From contig LT598456.1 in the NCBI GenBank assembly GCA_900074725.1, positions 379,488 through 443,487 of the forward strand: a DNA stretch of 64,000 nucleotides, in the 5' to 3' direction. Under the pieces are notes generated by a model. The model was not told where the DNA came from, made no database searches, and worked only from the letters and a program-made list of their open reading frames with translations. Shown piece after piece: positions 40,986-50,510 of the stretch; the stretch's first letter is position 1, and the number at the start of each line of letters is the position of its first letter. Position numbers and translations under genes: made by a program. Source of the DNA: Lachancea dasiensis (Eukaryota > Ascomycota > Saccharomycetes > Saccharomycetales > Saccharomycetaceae).

Positions 40986-41082
40986 TTATCTTCGGAAAAT
41001 TACGGGATAACATGACACGCGCCCCGATATTATCCGCGATAACGATTTATCGGAAAATATCGGAGAGACCGGAGGAAAACGG
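40986..41082. promoter_or_regulatory. GATAA cluster and phased CGGA repeats in divergent promoter
   Basis: Five GATAA cores in alternating orientation lie at 40986-40990, 41006-41010, 41030-41034, 41038-41042 and 41047-41051. CGGA words start at 40993, 41051, 41061, 41070 and 41080, the last four 9-10 bp apart, that is on one helix face. GATA factors (Gln3/Gat1/Dal80) and zinc-cluster proteins bind such words in yeasts. Nitrogen-linked control of the flanking divergent genes is inferred. Confidence 0.4.
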
Positions 41083-41206
41083 AGATGGACAGCTCATCGG
41101 CAAATCAACGAAGTGATGCTCGAGCGTGCAGAAGATCCGGTGTCTATAAGAGCAGAGAGCTATCTCAATTCATTAGTACACAATTTCATCTTGCTTAGAG
41201 TAGCAA

Positions 41207-42235
41207 ATGCGAAAACCTATAATCCTCCGTCTCGGAAAAGTAAATTATGCACATGATGCATGGGATAAGTTAAATAGGTTGGCACACGTCGTTACTATAC
41301 CGGACAATACGACCCGATCAGAATTTCTGCATATGCTTAGCAGATCCGATAGCGTATTGTCAGAAGTACAAATCATAGCTCGGACTTATTTTAGTGTTGA
41401 ACAAACCGGTTTGTTTGATAAAGAATTAATTGAATTGTTACCTGCTTCCACGAAAGCTATATGCCACGGCAGTGCAGGATACGACCAAATTGACACAGAC
41501 GCCTTGAAATCCAGAAGGATTCAGTTATCTAATGTTCAAGGAATTGTAAATGAGGCTACAGCCGACACACACGTTTTTTTTGTTGCTGAGCGCCTTACGA
41601 AATTTCGAGCTCGGGCGACGTTTGCTTATGGAGGGTACCTGGCCAAGCCGTGGGAGAGCTGCAGGTGCTCCAATTGGGCACGATCCTAGGGGTCGAATTG
41701 TTGGTATCTTGGGCCTTGGGGGTATTGGATCCGAGATTGTCAAACGTCTCCGTCCGTTTGGATTTCGAAACATTATTTATCATAACAGGAATAGGCTGCC
41801 ACCAGGTGAGGAGCATGGGTGCCAGTACTCTACCTTGGAGGAATTACTAGAAAAGTCCGATATCATATCTATCAATATCCCGCTTAACAAACTTACCCAC
41901 CATTTTTTGACGAGAAGCTCATACGCAAAACCAAGCCTGGGGTTGTACTAGTCAACACAGCTCGTGGTGCGATCATTGACGAAGTGGCCCTAATGAAAGC
42001 ACTAGACTCGGGACAAGTAGGCTCAGTAGGGTTGGATGTGTTCGAAAATGAACCTAATGTTTGTCGCGCCTTGCTGACATCTCCAAAAGTAACTAGCTTA
42101 CCTCACATGGGAACATATACTTATGAAACTCAGAAAGAGATGGAAGAATCTGTTGTAAGAAATATCAGCAGTGTGATAAAAACTGGGAAGGTCGCCACCA
42201 TAGTACCAGAGATGAGAGCTGAATTTTGGAGCTGA
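41207..42235 (+). pseudogene. GOR1-like 2-hydroxyacid (glyoxylate) dehydrogenase, disrupted
   Basis: The three coding stretches together cover a D-isomer-specific 2-hydroxyacid dehydrogenase of about 340 residues, colinear with S. cerevisiae Gor1 (350 aa). The start is ATG at 41207 (KPIILRLGKVNYAHDAW). The NAD loop is GILGLGGIGSEI, and the catalytic Arg (NTARGAIID), Glu (DVFENEP) and His (LPHMGTYT) are all present. Two frame changes break it, both in T runs. The run at 41574-41581 has 8 T where 7 would keep the Gor1-like frame; the run at 41903-41908 has 6 where 7 would. They compensate, so the last third is in the original frame. It may be a recent pseudogene or two homopolymer read errors. 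Confidence 0.85.
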
Positions 42236-44697
42236 GTAGCACGGTTGAAGACCCTGATTTAGTCGTGAATTGTAAATTGGTCTTGGCGGCAGCCGCCATA
42301 TATATCACATCATGTGATGCGCGCCAGAGCATCAGGTAGTAGTATAGCCAAACACTCCGTCAACTTCCGCTGTTCACAAATGAATCTGGCGTGAAGTGAG
42401 AAGCAAAGTTCATTAAATGCATTTCATCAAGTTTACTACTTAAAGACACACGCCCACTGTATCTCATAGCCTGAAGCTACCCAAAAATATTTTGGTTTGA
42501 CATTGTGGCATTATTGTATCAAGTGATAACCGGATGTCAGTAAAGTCGGCAACGGAAAAACAAGATGAGCCTGCTAATAGCGGCCTGTGGGGGGCATACG
42601 ATACTTCAAACAGATGGGTCATCTTTTTACATCTACTTCAAGCGCCATAATATCTAAATGTGCTGTAACATTCAAACTTGAAGAATCAAGGCTAGAGAGC
42701 TCGAAACAAGGTCACCTTAACTTTGGGCTATTCACAGTATTCGTATCAAATTTCAGCAAACACTTGGGGTTGGTGAAAAAGAAGATTGCCTGTTACGCCA
42801 TTATCCTATATTTTGATTAGGGATTGAGGATTTGCTGAGAGGAGTGAGTTGTAAAGTTCCCAATATTGGTGTTCAATTTCGGAAGAGATTTACTACTTGA
42901 GCAATTCAAACCTTTTCTAAAATAATAGACTTATTTTATCAAAATCAAATTTTTCCACCCAGCTCCTTGTGTAGTACGTACCTGTGGGCTGCCCCTGTTA
43001 TAAATTTTCGTTTTCGAAAACAAAAATCATTCTTTTGACCCTTGTACCAGCAGTCTGTCGTTCCTAAGATGTGTTAAAGGTACCTTATAAAATCGACAGC
43101 AGATGAGAGTGTAAGATGGACACAGTCAAGCTAGCCCATCGACTTAATTCTGAATAGTGTGACAAAGGTTTGGTTAGAAGGATATTATAATTGGACATCA
43201 CTATCAGGCCACCATATGGCTGGATGCAGTATGTTGTAGGTACACCAATCTCATCAAATCCAAAAAATCTGAAAAAACGCTGCGTTGTTGAGCAAGATGT
43301 TTCCTCATGTGCTGGCTTTCATCAGCATGAATACTTTAAAGATTTGAAATATTATTTTACCAGACGGAAAGATTTGTACCCTTGAAGCGCAAATAGCCGC
43401 TTCAGAGAACATCGCTCGAATTTATAGATCCGGGCGAAGTCGCACCTCCCTGTTTGTGCTATCTAAATTGTTCGTTTGAGGACAATGAGTCCGAACTGTG
43501 ACTTCAATGTGATCTAGTTTGATACTGACGTCTTCCATAGTAAATTCAAATAGGGCAGTGCAGCACCTATCGCAAGCATTTTTTTTCGTAAAGCCCAAAG
43601 ATTCTGCTACAGGTTATTTCACATCCTTCTGCCGCTACAATTGATGAAGCCGTAATAACAACTTGTTTGAAAGAAGGAAACTGTAGTTCTGTGTGACTCT
43701 GTAAAATAAGGCTCGTACTTATATTGAACTCTGTGCTTCGTTTATTGTCTCCAAACAAATTTACTGCATATGATCCTTGATAAGCAAGCTTGACCTTACT
43801 AACTGCTTATTTGATCGAATGGCTAAGAACCGGCTTCCTTGCCGATTTTTAAAGGAATTTAAGATAAATTTGAAAATGGCAGGTGTGTAGTATTATCAAA
43901 TATAATCAAATACATCTGTAACTCTGTCCCAACTTCTATATCCTCTTGGAGCTTGCAGCAGTTGACGCTGTCGAGAGTTTTACTAGATGAAAACATTGAA
44001 AAGTGGAGGGGAGAAGTCTTAAATTTATACTCAAAATCTCGAACTTATGCTCTTGTTCGATAGCCGAAGCTTCGGAGTGAAACTATTGCAGGTATTCAAG
44101 ACATTATGTTGCAAACCCTCGTATCGTAAAGAGCAGAAAGTGAAATGGTTGATTTTTTTTCTCATCTTTTGGTGGTTTTCCCACACAATTCATCTTGCAA
44201 GGGAATCAAGAGGCAGCGTATTTCATGCCCAAAGATGCTTTTTCTAATGCACATATGCTACTCTGGCATGCACTTAAGTGCCCACATTCGAACCTTGGAA
44301 CATTGAACATCTTGGTATGTCAAAACCTTCTCTTGGCTCATAAGGTGGTACTTAGTTAGATTACCTATCCTTGACCATTGGAACGAAACCAATTGTTGCG
44401 CATCATATCATTTCTAAAGTATATGTCAACGAGCAAAATGCGAGCACGCCCAAGTGCCGCGTCACAAGTTCTACAGAGATCTTAATTCAAAAAAGATGCA
44501 AGTAGTTTGTCTTTGCTAACCATTATTATAAACCGACCTAGTATTTGATCACGAGTACAGCGAATAGCTTAACTCGTGCTTCAAGGACCAAAACCATTAC
44601 CACCATCAGAACCTGACGCTCTCTCGTATATTGTCCTGTCGAGTTTGACCTCGAACTTTAACTTTTATCCCCTCCCTAAACGCTGATTGCTATTTGT
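42236..44697. other. Gene-free region between GOR1-like pseudogene and YGR122W (right part of inversion junction)
   Basis: This 2.46-kb AT-rich stretch is the longest gap in the window. A 38-codon frame from an ATG at 42535 (contains GLWGAYDTSNRWVIFLHLLQ) and following fragments to about 42820 have a faint membrane-transporter look, but no family can be named. Frames at 43191-43385 and 44047-44247 are not convincing. No RNA gene was found. It may hold decayed gene remains. Confidence 0.45.
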
Positions 44698-45858
44698 ATG
44701 CTGTTGACTAATGAGTTACCATTGAAGATCCCACTGGATACTGCTCTGCCACCAGAACTTTCAGTTTTACGTCAAGACGCTGCACATGCCTGCGAAGGTG
44801 AGTCCAAGTTATCGTATCTGTATAAGGTCGATGTACTAGGGCAATTAGCTAACAAGTTGCTCAAATATCAATCTGAACTTCCTAGACCCGAGATAGAGGA
44901 GATTTTGTGCGTCACAATAATTGATATGGCGTTCTATTACCAGCAGGTTGCTGAGGATCTCATCCAAAAGGCTTACACTGACGACCTTAAGGAAGCTTGG
45001 AGCAATAGTAGCCTTTATAACAAAAGATCAATCGGTCTCTTGCAATACCTCGGTCAAACTGGTCTTTCTACTAATTCAACTCACTTGGGCTTGGTGCAAA
45101 CTTATTCGAAATGCTGGGCATTGTCACAACAACTGAGCGTAGTCATGCTTTCGCTTTCAAAGCTCAAGTCTAGTATCTGCGGGAAAGGATCGAAGGATAG
45201 TCGCTACGACCGCTTGTTGGAGTTCCAAGAATCAGACCTCAAAGATTTAGCCAAATCAAGTTTACTCTATTCTCGCTTATGTATAGGTTGCAGAAACACC
45301 TGTTCACAGTTAAGCAAAAGCTCTATTGCTGCTTCCTCTCATCTTTTGGTGAAATACTTGGAGGCCCTTTCCTTTATTTTGCTTTCGCTTGATCGTTACA
45401 AGAACGATGACTGTGGTATGGCCATAGGCTTGCTTGAGAGCGCAACTAGCTGTCTCTCGGAGGGGCTCATAACCTCTAAGCAGTTGAAATCGATACAAGA
45501 GAGCCAGAAAGTGAAGGACAAACTTTCCGCTAAACTGAATGATATCAAAAAGGACAGTGCAAGTCTTCGAGATAAACTCAAGCTTTTTAACAAGCAGGAA
45601 AATGTGGGGAAGCCTCAACTACATCCATTTTTGCAATCTACTCTGCAAGATTTTATCGTCCCATTAATAATGCTCTTGAACTACCGCTATGTGAAAACCA
45701 ATGACAAAGTTTTGTTCCAAACAGTCATTCGGGATCATGATGAACTGATGCGCACCTGGCCCCAAGGAAAGTCCCCCGACGTAATCGGAACAATATGGAG
45801 CTTTGACGGAGAGGCATTGCGAGAAGTGAGTGCGTCATCAAACGTGGAGTATTACTAG
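44698..45858 (+). CDS. Bro1-domain protein for Rim101 processing, YGR122W ortholog
   Basis: This 386-aa protein (S. cerevisiae 402 aa) is helical throughout and has the Bro1-like central pattern (YYQQVAEDLIQKAY, LGLVQTYSKCWALSQQLSVVMLS, HLLVKYLEALSFIL). The S. cerevisiae product interacts with ESCRT-III subunit Snf7 and is needed for alkaline-pH activation of Rim101 by proteolysis. The ATG at 44698 begins the conserved N-terminus. It is the first gene of the inverted block and converges on LOA1, with 29 bp between stops. Confidence 0.88.
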   Translation: MLLTNELPLKIPLDTALPPELSVLRQDAAHACEGESKLSYLYKVDVLGQLANKLLKYQSELPRPEIEEILCVTIIDMAFYYQQVAEDLIQKAYTDDLKEAWSNSSLYNKRSIGLLQYLGQTGLSTNSTHLGLVQTYSKCWALSQQLSVVMLSLSKLKSSICGKGSKDSRYDRLLEFQESDLKDLAKSSLLYSRLCIGCRNTCSQLSKSSIAASSHLLVKYLEALSFILLSLDRYKNDDCGMAIGLLESATSCLSEGLITSKQLKSIQESQKVKDKLSAKLNDIKKDSASLRDKLKLFNKQENVGKPQLHPFLQSTLQDFIVPLIMLLNYRYVKTNDKVLFQTVIRDHDELMRTWPQGKSPDVIGTIWSFDGEALREVSASSNVEYY

Positions 45859-45887
45859 TAAAATAGGGATAGTATTTTGTATCTATA

Positions 45888-46829
45888 TCAATTCCTGCGG
45901 TCACCAAACTCTTGTACGAACTTCCGTTTGGACTCAAGGTTCAAATCTCTGCCGACTAGTTTAAATTTGTCGCCACCAGCGAGTGAGGTGCGGATTTGGG
46001 CCAGGTCAGGCCCAACCGGCTCGCTTATCTTACACTTGTAGGTGACCCCTTGGGTAGAGGCCCTGACAAGATATCTCCAAAACCCTACTTTTAGTGGCGT
46101 AGTCAGAGAACCATTAATTTTCAAATGGATAGTCTGGACTCTAGCACTATTGGCTCCTTGACACTTGAACCCTGTGCTCGAAGAGCTCGAAACTCCAACC
46201 GAAGATGTGTACCGTCTGTTTATAAATTCGTCCCACGCCAGCTGGGTCAATGCAAACGGCAGAATACTTTTCCCATTGGATGTGGTGCCTTCAGCAAACA
46301 CGTAGCATACGCGACCTTTTAAGTGCTTGGCAGGGTCGGTCACTTCTGGCAAAAGAGTACCGTTGTTATTCACTTGGCCATTGTTCAGGGTGAAGGTGAT
46401 AAATTGCCAGAAGCTCAGTTGAACTATGTGGACGGCCTTTTCGCGTACTATCGGGATGCAAAATGAAACTGAGCCCCTTGCCAAAAACCATAGTGCTAGA
46501 CAATCTAAAGGACTACTGTAGTTTACGACATAGATCTCGTCCGCACAGGGCAATTTGTCCTGCTGATCCCGCCTCTTGACGCCCTGAATTGCAACCTGTA
46601 CATTCCACCCACAAACTATTTGCATGATAATTCTCCATAGTGGTTTTGATATTGAAGCAGGCGTGATCAAAGCCAGCAGCACGATTGGGATCGTACATAC
46701 AAGCTTGATAATCAATCTGACATTGTTTCCAAAAGCTTCGAAGCCTTTCTCTTGCGACAAAGGCGGTGGTGTTGGTAAAAAGGGAGCAATTCCAGTTCCT
46801 TTATCCCTCCAATTGGTAAACTTTTCCAT
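45888..46829 (-). CDS. LOA1: Lysophosphatidic acid:oleoyl-CoA acyltransferase Loa1
   Basis: This 313-aa protein (S. cerevisiae Loa1/Vps66, 300 aa) starts MEKFTNWRDKGTGIAPFLP, nearly the same as S. cerevisiae. A hydrophobic segment at about residues 40-60 anchors it to ER or lipid droplets. The acyltransferase motif I is NYSSPLDCLA: the Asp is there but the usual His is absent, as in S. cerevisiae Loa1 (NCTSPLD). The acyl-acceptor motif FAEGTTSNGKS (about 180-190) is intact. The tail SLAGGDKFKLVGRDLNLESKRKFV is family-specific. Loa1 enriches triacylglycerol in oleate and affects lipid droplet size. Confidence 0.92.
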   Translation of the reverse strand: MEKFTNWRDKGTGIAPFLPTPPPLSQEKGFEAFGNNVRLIIKLVCTIPIVLLALITPASISKPLWRIIMQIVCGWNVQVAIQGVKRRDQQDKLPCADEIYVVNYSSPLDCLALWFLARGSVSFCIPIVREKAVHIVQLSFWQFITFTLNNGQVNNNGTLLPEVTDPAKHLKGRVCYVFAEGTTSNGKSILPFALTQLAWDEFINRRYTSSVGVSSSSSTGFKCQGANSARVQTIHLKINGSLTTPLKVGFWRYLVRASTQGVTYKCKISEPVGPDLAQIRTSLAGGDKFKLVGRDLNLESKRKFVQEFGDRRN

Positions 46830-47035
46830 CGAATTGAGAAGCCCTTCAAGCTTGTAATTCTAGTGGGTGGTTGTCGTCTTAGATTTTGGTGTGATTTATG
46901 CTAAAAAATGTCAAATTTAGTGATCATCATCCACTTTCCGTCCACCTCATCACAATACAAACTACATCTATAAAAGCTGCCAAGAGGTAATAAGGAGTTG
47001 ATTCCTGGTTTTCACGTCTGGACTTTGAATTTGGC

Positions 47036-48244
47036 ATGTCACTTCCCGAAGTTTTGAGACGAGGTGATGAGTTTTTGGCAGAGTACCCGAGAACCAATGC
47101 ATTGTGGCAAATGGGATCGCATGCTACCTGCTTGTTGACGGTAGGAATCTCAAAGTTGATTCTTAAAACCTGCTATAGTACTCGGTTGAACAACTTTGAC
47201 AAACTGGAGAAAGCGATCGACCGGTCGGTGAGCGAGAACCGTGGGCTAATGACGGTGATGAATCACATGTCGGTAGTGGATGATCCATTTATATGGGGGG
47301 TGTTTCCGTGGAGGATGTATAAAGATCTGGATCACATTCGGTGGTGTCTTGGGGCCCATAATGTTTGCTTCCAAGGCAAATTTTTGGCAAATTTCTTCTC
47401 CTTGGGTAAAGTACTGTCAACGGAGAGGTTTGGAGGGGGCCCTTTCCAGGGATCGATAGATGCTTCTATTAGACTATTGTCACCAGACGATACACTGGAC
47501 CTCGAATGGACTCCCGGCTGGGCACAGGAGCCTCCCAAGGGTCCACAGTCTTCTCGAGTGTCGTCGATATCGACCCTGGCGAAGAACTACACACCGCCAG
47601 TCAAGAGAACTAAGCCCTCGTGGGTCCATGTCTATCCTGAAGGCTTTGTTCTGCAATTGGAGTCCCCCTACGCAAACTCCATGAGATACTTTAAATGGGG
47701 TATCACCCGAATGATCTTAGAGAGCACGGTTGCACCCATCGTAGTGCCCATTTTTAGCACTGGCTTCGAGAAAATAGCACCAGAGTCTGCAGCGGGTACT
47801 AAGATTGAGCGCTACTTACCTCGCAACTTTGGGGCTGAAGTGAACGTGACCATCGGAGACCCTGTTGATGACAAGATTATCGACGCGTACCGTGAAGAGT
47901 GGCAAAGGTTGGTGGATAAATATCACGATCCTAAAAATCCAACTGATCTCACCACAGAACTAAAATTTGGAAAAGGTGCCCAAAGTTTGCGCAGTAGGCT
48001 GGCGTCCGAGCTACGAGCGCATGTAGCCGAGGTCCGTCATAACAGTCGCAACTTACCACTGGAAGACAAAAAGTTTCAGTCGCCTGAATGGTGGAAAGAG
48101 TACACTCAATCAGAGGGGGGCTCTGATCCTAGTGTTAAATTCATTGGAAAGAATTGGGCCATAAGGCGGCTTCAAAAGTTCCTCAAGGAACAAGAACCGG
48201 ACGCCAGTTTAGAACTTCCTAAAGATGACTCTGATAAAAAATGA
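47036..48244 (+). CDS. TAZ1: Tafazzin, cardiolipin-remodelling lysophosphatidylcholine acyltransferase
   Basis: This 402-aa protein (S. cerevisiae 381 aa) has the tafazzin HX4D site NHMSVVDDPFIWG (about residues 76-88), the CFQGKF...LGKVLSTERFGGGPFQ block and the VYPEGF motif. Taz1 is monotopic, sits in intermembrane-space-facing leaflets of the mitochondrial outer and inner membranes, and moves acyl chains from phosphatidylcholine to monolyso-cardiolipin. The C-terminus has an extra Lys/Asp-rich tail. It is divergent from LOA1, 206 bp away, an arrangement kept from chr XVI and pairing two acyltransferase genes. Confidence 0.96.
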   Translation: MSLPEVLRRGDEFLAEYPRTNALWQMGSHATCLLTVGISKLILKTCYSTRLNNFDKLEKAIDRSVSENRGLMTVMNHMSVVDDPFIWGVFPWRMYKDLDHIRWCLGAHNVCFQGKFLANFFSLGKVLSTERFGGGPFQGSIDASIRLLSPDDTLDLEWTPGWAQEPPKGPQSSRVSSISTLAKNYTPPVKRTKPSWVHVYPEGFVLQLESPYANSMRYFKWGITRMILESTVAPIVVPIFSTGFEKIAPESAAGTKIERYLPRNFGAEVNVTIGDPVDDKIIDAYREEWQRLVDKYHDPKNPTDLTTELKFGKGAQSLRSRLASELRAHVAEVRHNSRNLPLEDKKFQSPEWWKEYTQSEGGSDPSVKFIGKNWAIRRLQKFLKEQEPDASLELPKDDSDKK

Positions 48245-48335
48245 TATATATAACCTGTAAAATATAGAAAATGCATGATCCCCGATATAGATCCTTTGCT
48301 ATGACATGCGCTAAAGTGGGGAGCCGATGTCCATT

Positions 48336-50510
48336 TCATTTCGTCATCGTGGTAGAGTTGACCTTCGCGGCAAATCGTAAAGAATTCAACGTTTCTGGGC
48401 CATTTTTGAGACTTGGGGAGATATTAACGAACATTAGTGTTTTCGACTCCCCAGTCAGTGAATATTGTAATAAGTACGTTAGCTTGGAATTACGAAAAGG
48501 GATATGCCTTTTGCCAGAGTCTGTCGAACCCAGGGCGTGTATAACGTCCCCCAAGCAGCTCAAGGATTTGTTGATATTTTGGGTTTCACGGAGCCTGTCC
48601 GCGTGAGGTTGTCCAGAATTGACTCTTTCTGAGCCTGCCAAATCAACAAGATTCAATGTGCCAGTGGACTGCTCACCAGATAAAGTATTGTGACCATGAA
48701 GCTTAATGATAAACACACTATGAGATCTTGAGGAGCGTGAATTGACCATGGTTGCCGCAGTTGATCGCATCCTCAACGCTCGTGTCAATATGTCATTGAC
48801 CATTTCCCGATTCTGAAACTTATGAGAGGTGGCATTTGTAAGCGTAGTAGTACGTGTCTCGTTATCATGCCTTATTTCAAGCTTTGCTCCGTCCCCACTT
48901 TCGTCAATAGAACTCTCGTGATCCTTTAAGAGATCTCTTATATTTTCGTTGTAGATTTCAACAAACTGGCCCCATATATCGTAGTTCCACCCTATGTGCT
49001 TGAGCTTTTCTATCCAATGAAAAATGTGGTTTAAAGTAGCGGGTATCACACCATCGTCAGGGTTTAGCATAGTGTAGGTTTTACCTGACCCAGTTTGGCC
49101 GAAGGCAAATATGCAGACATTGTACCCATCCAAAGAGCTTTGAACTAAAGGGCCTATCTCGTTAAATACATCATTATTAGACTCATAATGATCGAAGACC
49201 CTATCAAATGTGAACCTATGTGATTTACTATCACGCTGAATGATGATGTTCTGAGTCCCATTGTTGTCATTGAACTTTTCAATGTTTATATTGCACGCTT
49301 CTTGTTCTTCTCTCTTCAAGAGAGGTCGCAGTCTGCAAAATACTCTTATCTTTCCACGTAACTCCTGTAATTCGTTATTGAGCTTACGTCTCATAGTCTC
49401 TTCCTTAATCAAAATTTCCTCTATTTGTTCCAGTTCGGATCTTGAAGTAACAATATATTGTTCTAATTCGTCTCGTTTGGCTAACGATTTTATCGTATCA
49501 GAGCTCAAGGTTTTTACATGATCTTCTAGTTGAGATTTCTCAGATTGAATGGATTCTAACTTTTCCTTGCTCTTTTGCAGTTCCACCTCCAAGGCCCTCG
49601 TATGCTCAATTTTTTTGTGAAGGTCCGCATTCAGCGAAGTGGTTAAGTTATCCTTTAGTTGCTTCGACTCATCATTTAATTGCGAGTTTTCTTGAAAGAG
49701 GGCATTAAGCTCCTCCTGGTGTTTTCGCAGCCTCTCCTCTTTTTTCGCGCCATGGCGCAACTCACATTCACTCAGCATATCTCTTAAGGTTTCGTCATTA
49801 TTAGTAAGTTGGGCTTTCAATTTTGAAACATCGCATGTCAAGTTCTCTCGCGATTCTTCCAATTTCTTAATCTTGGCGAAACGCAGTTCTTCAATTTTTT
49901 GTCGGTATTCATTCTCTAGCGTATTCATTTCTGCAACGTTCTTAGCCCGTAGTTGCTGAATCTCTAGTTCGTGTCCTTTGCGCAGGTATCTACCACGGAT
50001 AGCATGTTCATCGGTCAGTTTCTTGATGTCGTTGACCTTGAGTTTCAGTTGCTGGGATTTGACGTGTTTCTCCTCCTTGTATGTTTCCAGCTTGAGTACA
50101 AGTGCCTTGTGCTCATCTTGGCTATCCATAAGTTCATCCTTCACAAGGTCCAATTTGGCCTTTTTTTGGAACATCACATCTTGAAGCTCATTTAGAACAC
50201 GTATGTTTTCACGATAGAACGCTGTCATATGCGAAGAGCCCTCTGAGGAAGCTCTTCCATTGCCGACCGCACTATCTGCATGATTATCCTTTTTTGCTGA
50301 TGACCCGTTGCTGCTATCTTGTTTTGTATGGGACACAATGCACCAGTGTTCCGATGGAGTAACAGGCAAATGTTTCTGGGTGGCACTTCTTTTGCGGTAT
50401 TTTGGCGAGCCCGGTGCGCTTGGCGAAGGTATTCTAGATCCGTTTGACTCACCGCTACTACCAGTCGCCCTGTTTTTCGTTGGAGTACAAGGTCCATCAG
50501 AAGAAACCAT
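48336..50510 (-). CDS. KAR3: Minus-end-directed kinesin-14 Kar3
   Basis: The first ATG at 50510 gives 724 aa (S. cerevisiae 729 aa). A Ser/Lys-rich head (1-95) is followed by a long coiled coil (about 96-380) for pairing with Cik1 or Vik1, then the neck and a C-terminal motor. Motor motifs: ELRGKIRVFCRLRP, P-loop GQTGSGKT, switch I NSRSSRSHS and switch II LVDLAGSER. A C-terminal motor after coiled coil defines kinesin-14. Kar3 acts in nuclear fusion during mating and in mitotic spindles. It converges with TAZ1, with 91 bp between stops. Confidence 0.97.
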   Translation of the reverse strand: MVSSDGPCTPTKNRATGSSGESNGSRIPSPSAPGSPKYRKRSATQKHLPVTPSEHWCIVSHTKQDSSNGSSAKKDNHADSAVGNGRASSEGSSHMTAFYRENIRVLNELQDVMFQKKAKLDLVKDELMDSQDEHKALVLKLETYKEEKHVKSQQLKLKVNDIKKLTDEHAIRGRYLRKGHELEIQQLRAKNVAEMNTLENEYRQKIEELRFAKIKKLEESRENLTCDVSKLKAQLTNNDETLRDMLSECELRHGAKKEERLRKHQEELNALFQENSQLNDESKQLKDNLTTSLNADLHKKIEHTRALEVELQKSKEKLESIQSEKSQLEDHVKTLSSDTIKSLAKRDELEQYIVTSRSELEQIEEILIKEETMRRKLNNELQELRGKIRVFCRLRPLLKREEQEACNINIEKFNDNNGTQNIIIQRDSKSHRFTFDRVFDHYESNNDVFNEIGPLVQSSLDGYNVCIFAFGQTGSGKTYTMLNPDDGVIPATLNHIFHWIEKLKHIGWNYDIWGQFVEIYNENIRDLLKDHESSIDESGDGAKLEIRHDNETRTTTLTNATSHKFQNREMVNDILTRALRMRSTAATMVNSRSSRSHSVFIIKLHGHNTLSGEQSTGTLNLVDLAGSERVNSGQPHADRLRETQNINKSLSCLGDVIHALGSTDSGKRHIPFRNSKLTYLLQYSLTGESKTLMFVNISPSLKNGPETLNSLRFAAKVNSTTMTK

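Noticed and set aside
42940-43035. Centromere-like words (TTCGTTTTCGAAAACAAAAA near 43006)
   Set aside because: It lacks the CCG core of CDEIII, no CDEI lies at the right distance, and the intervening DNA is not over 90% AT.
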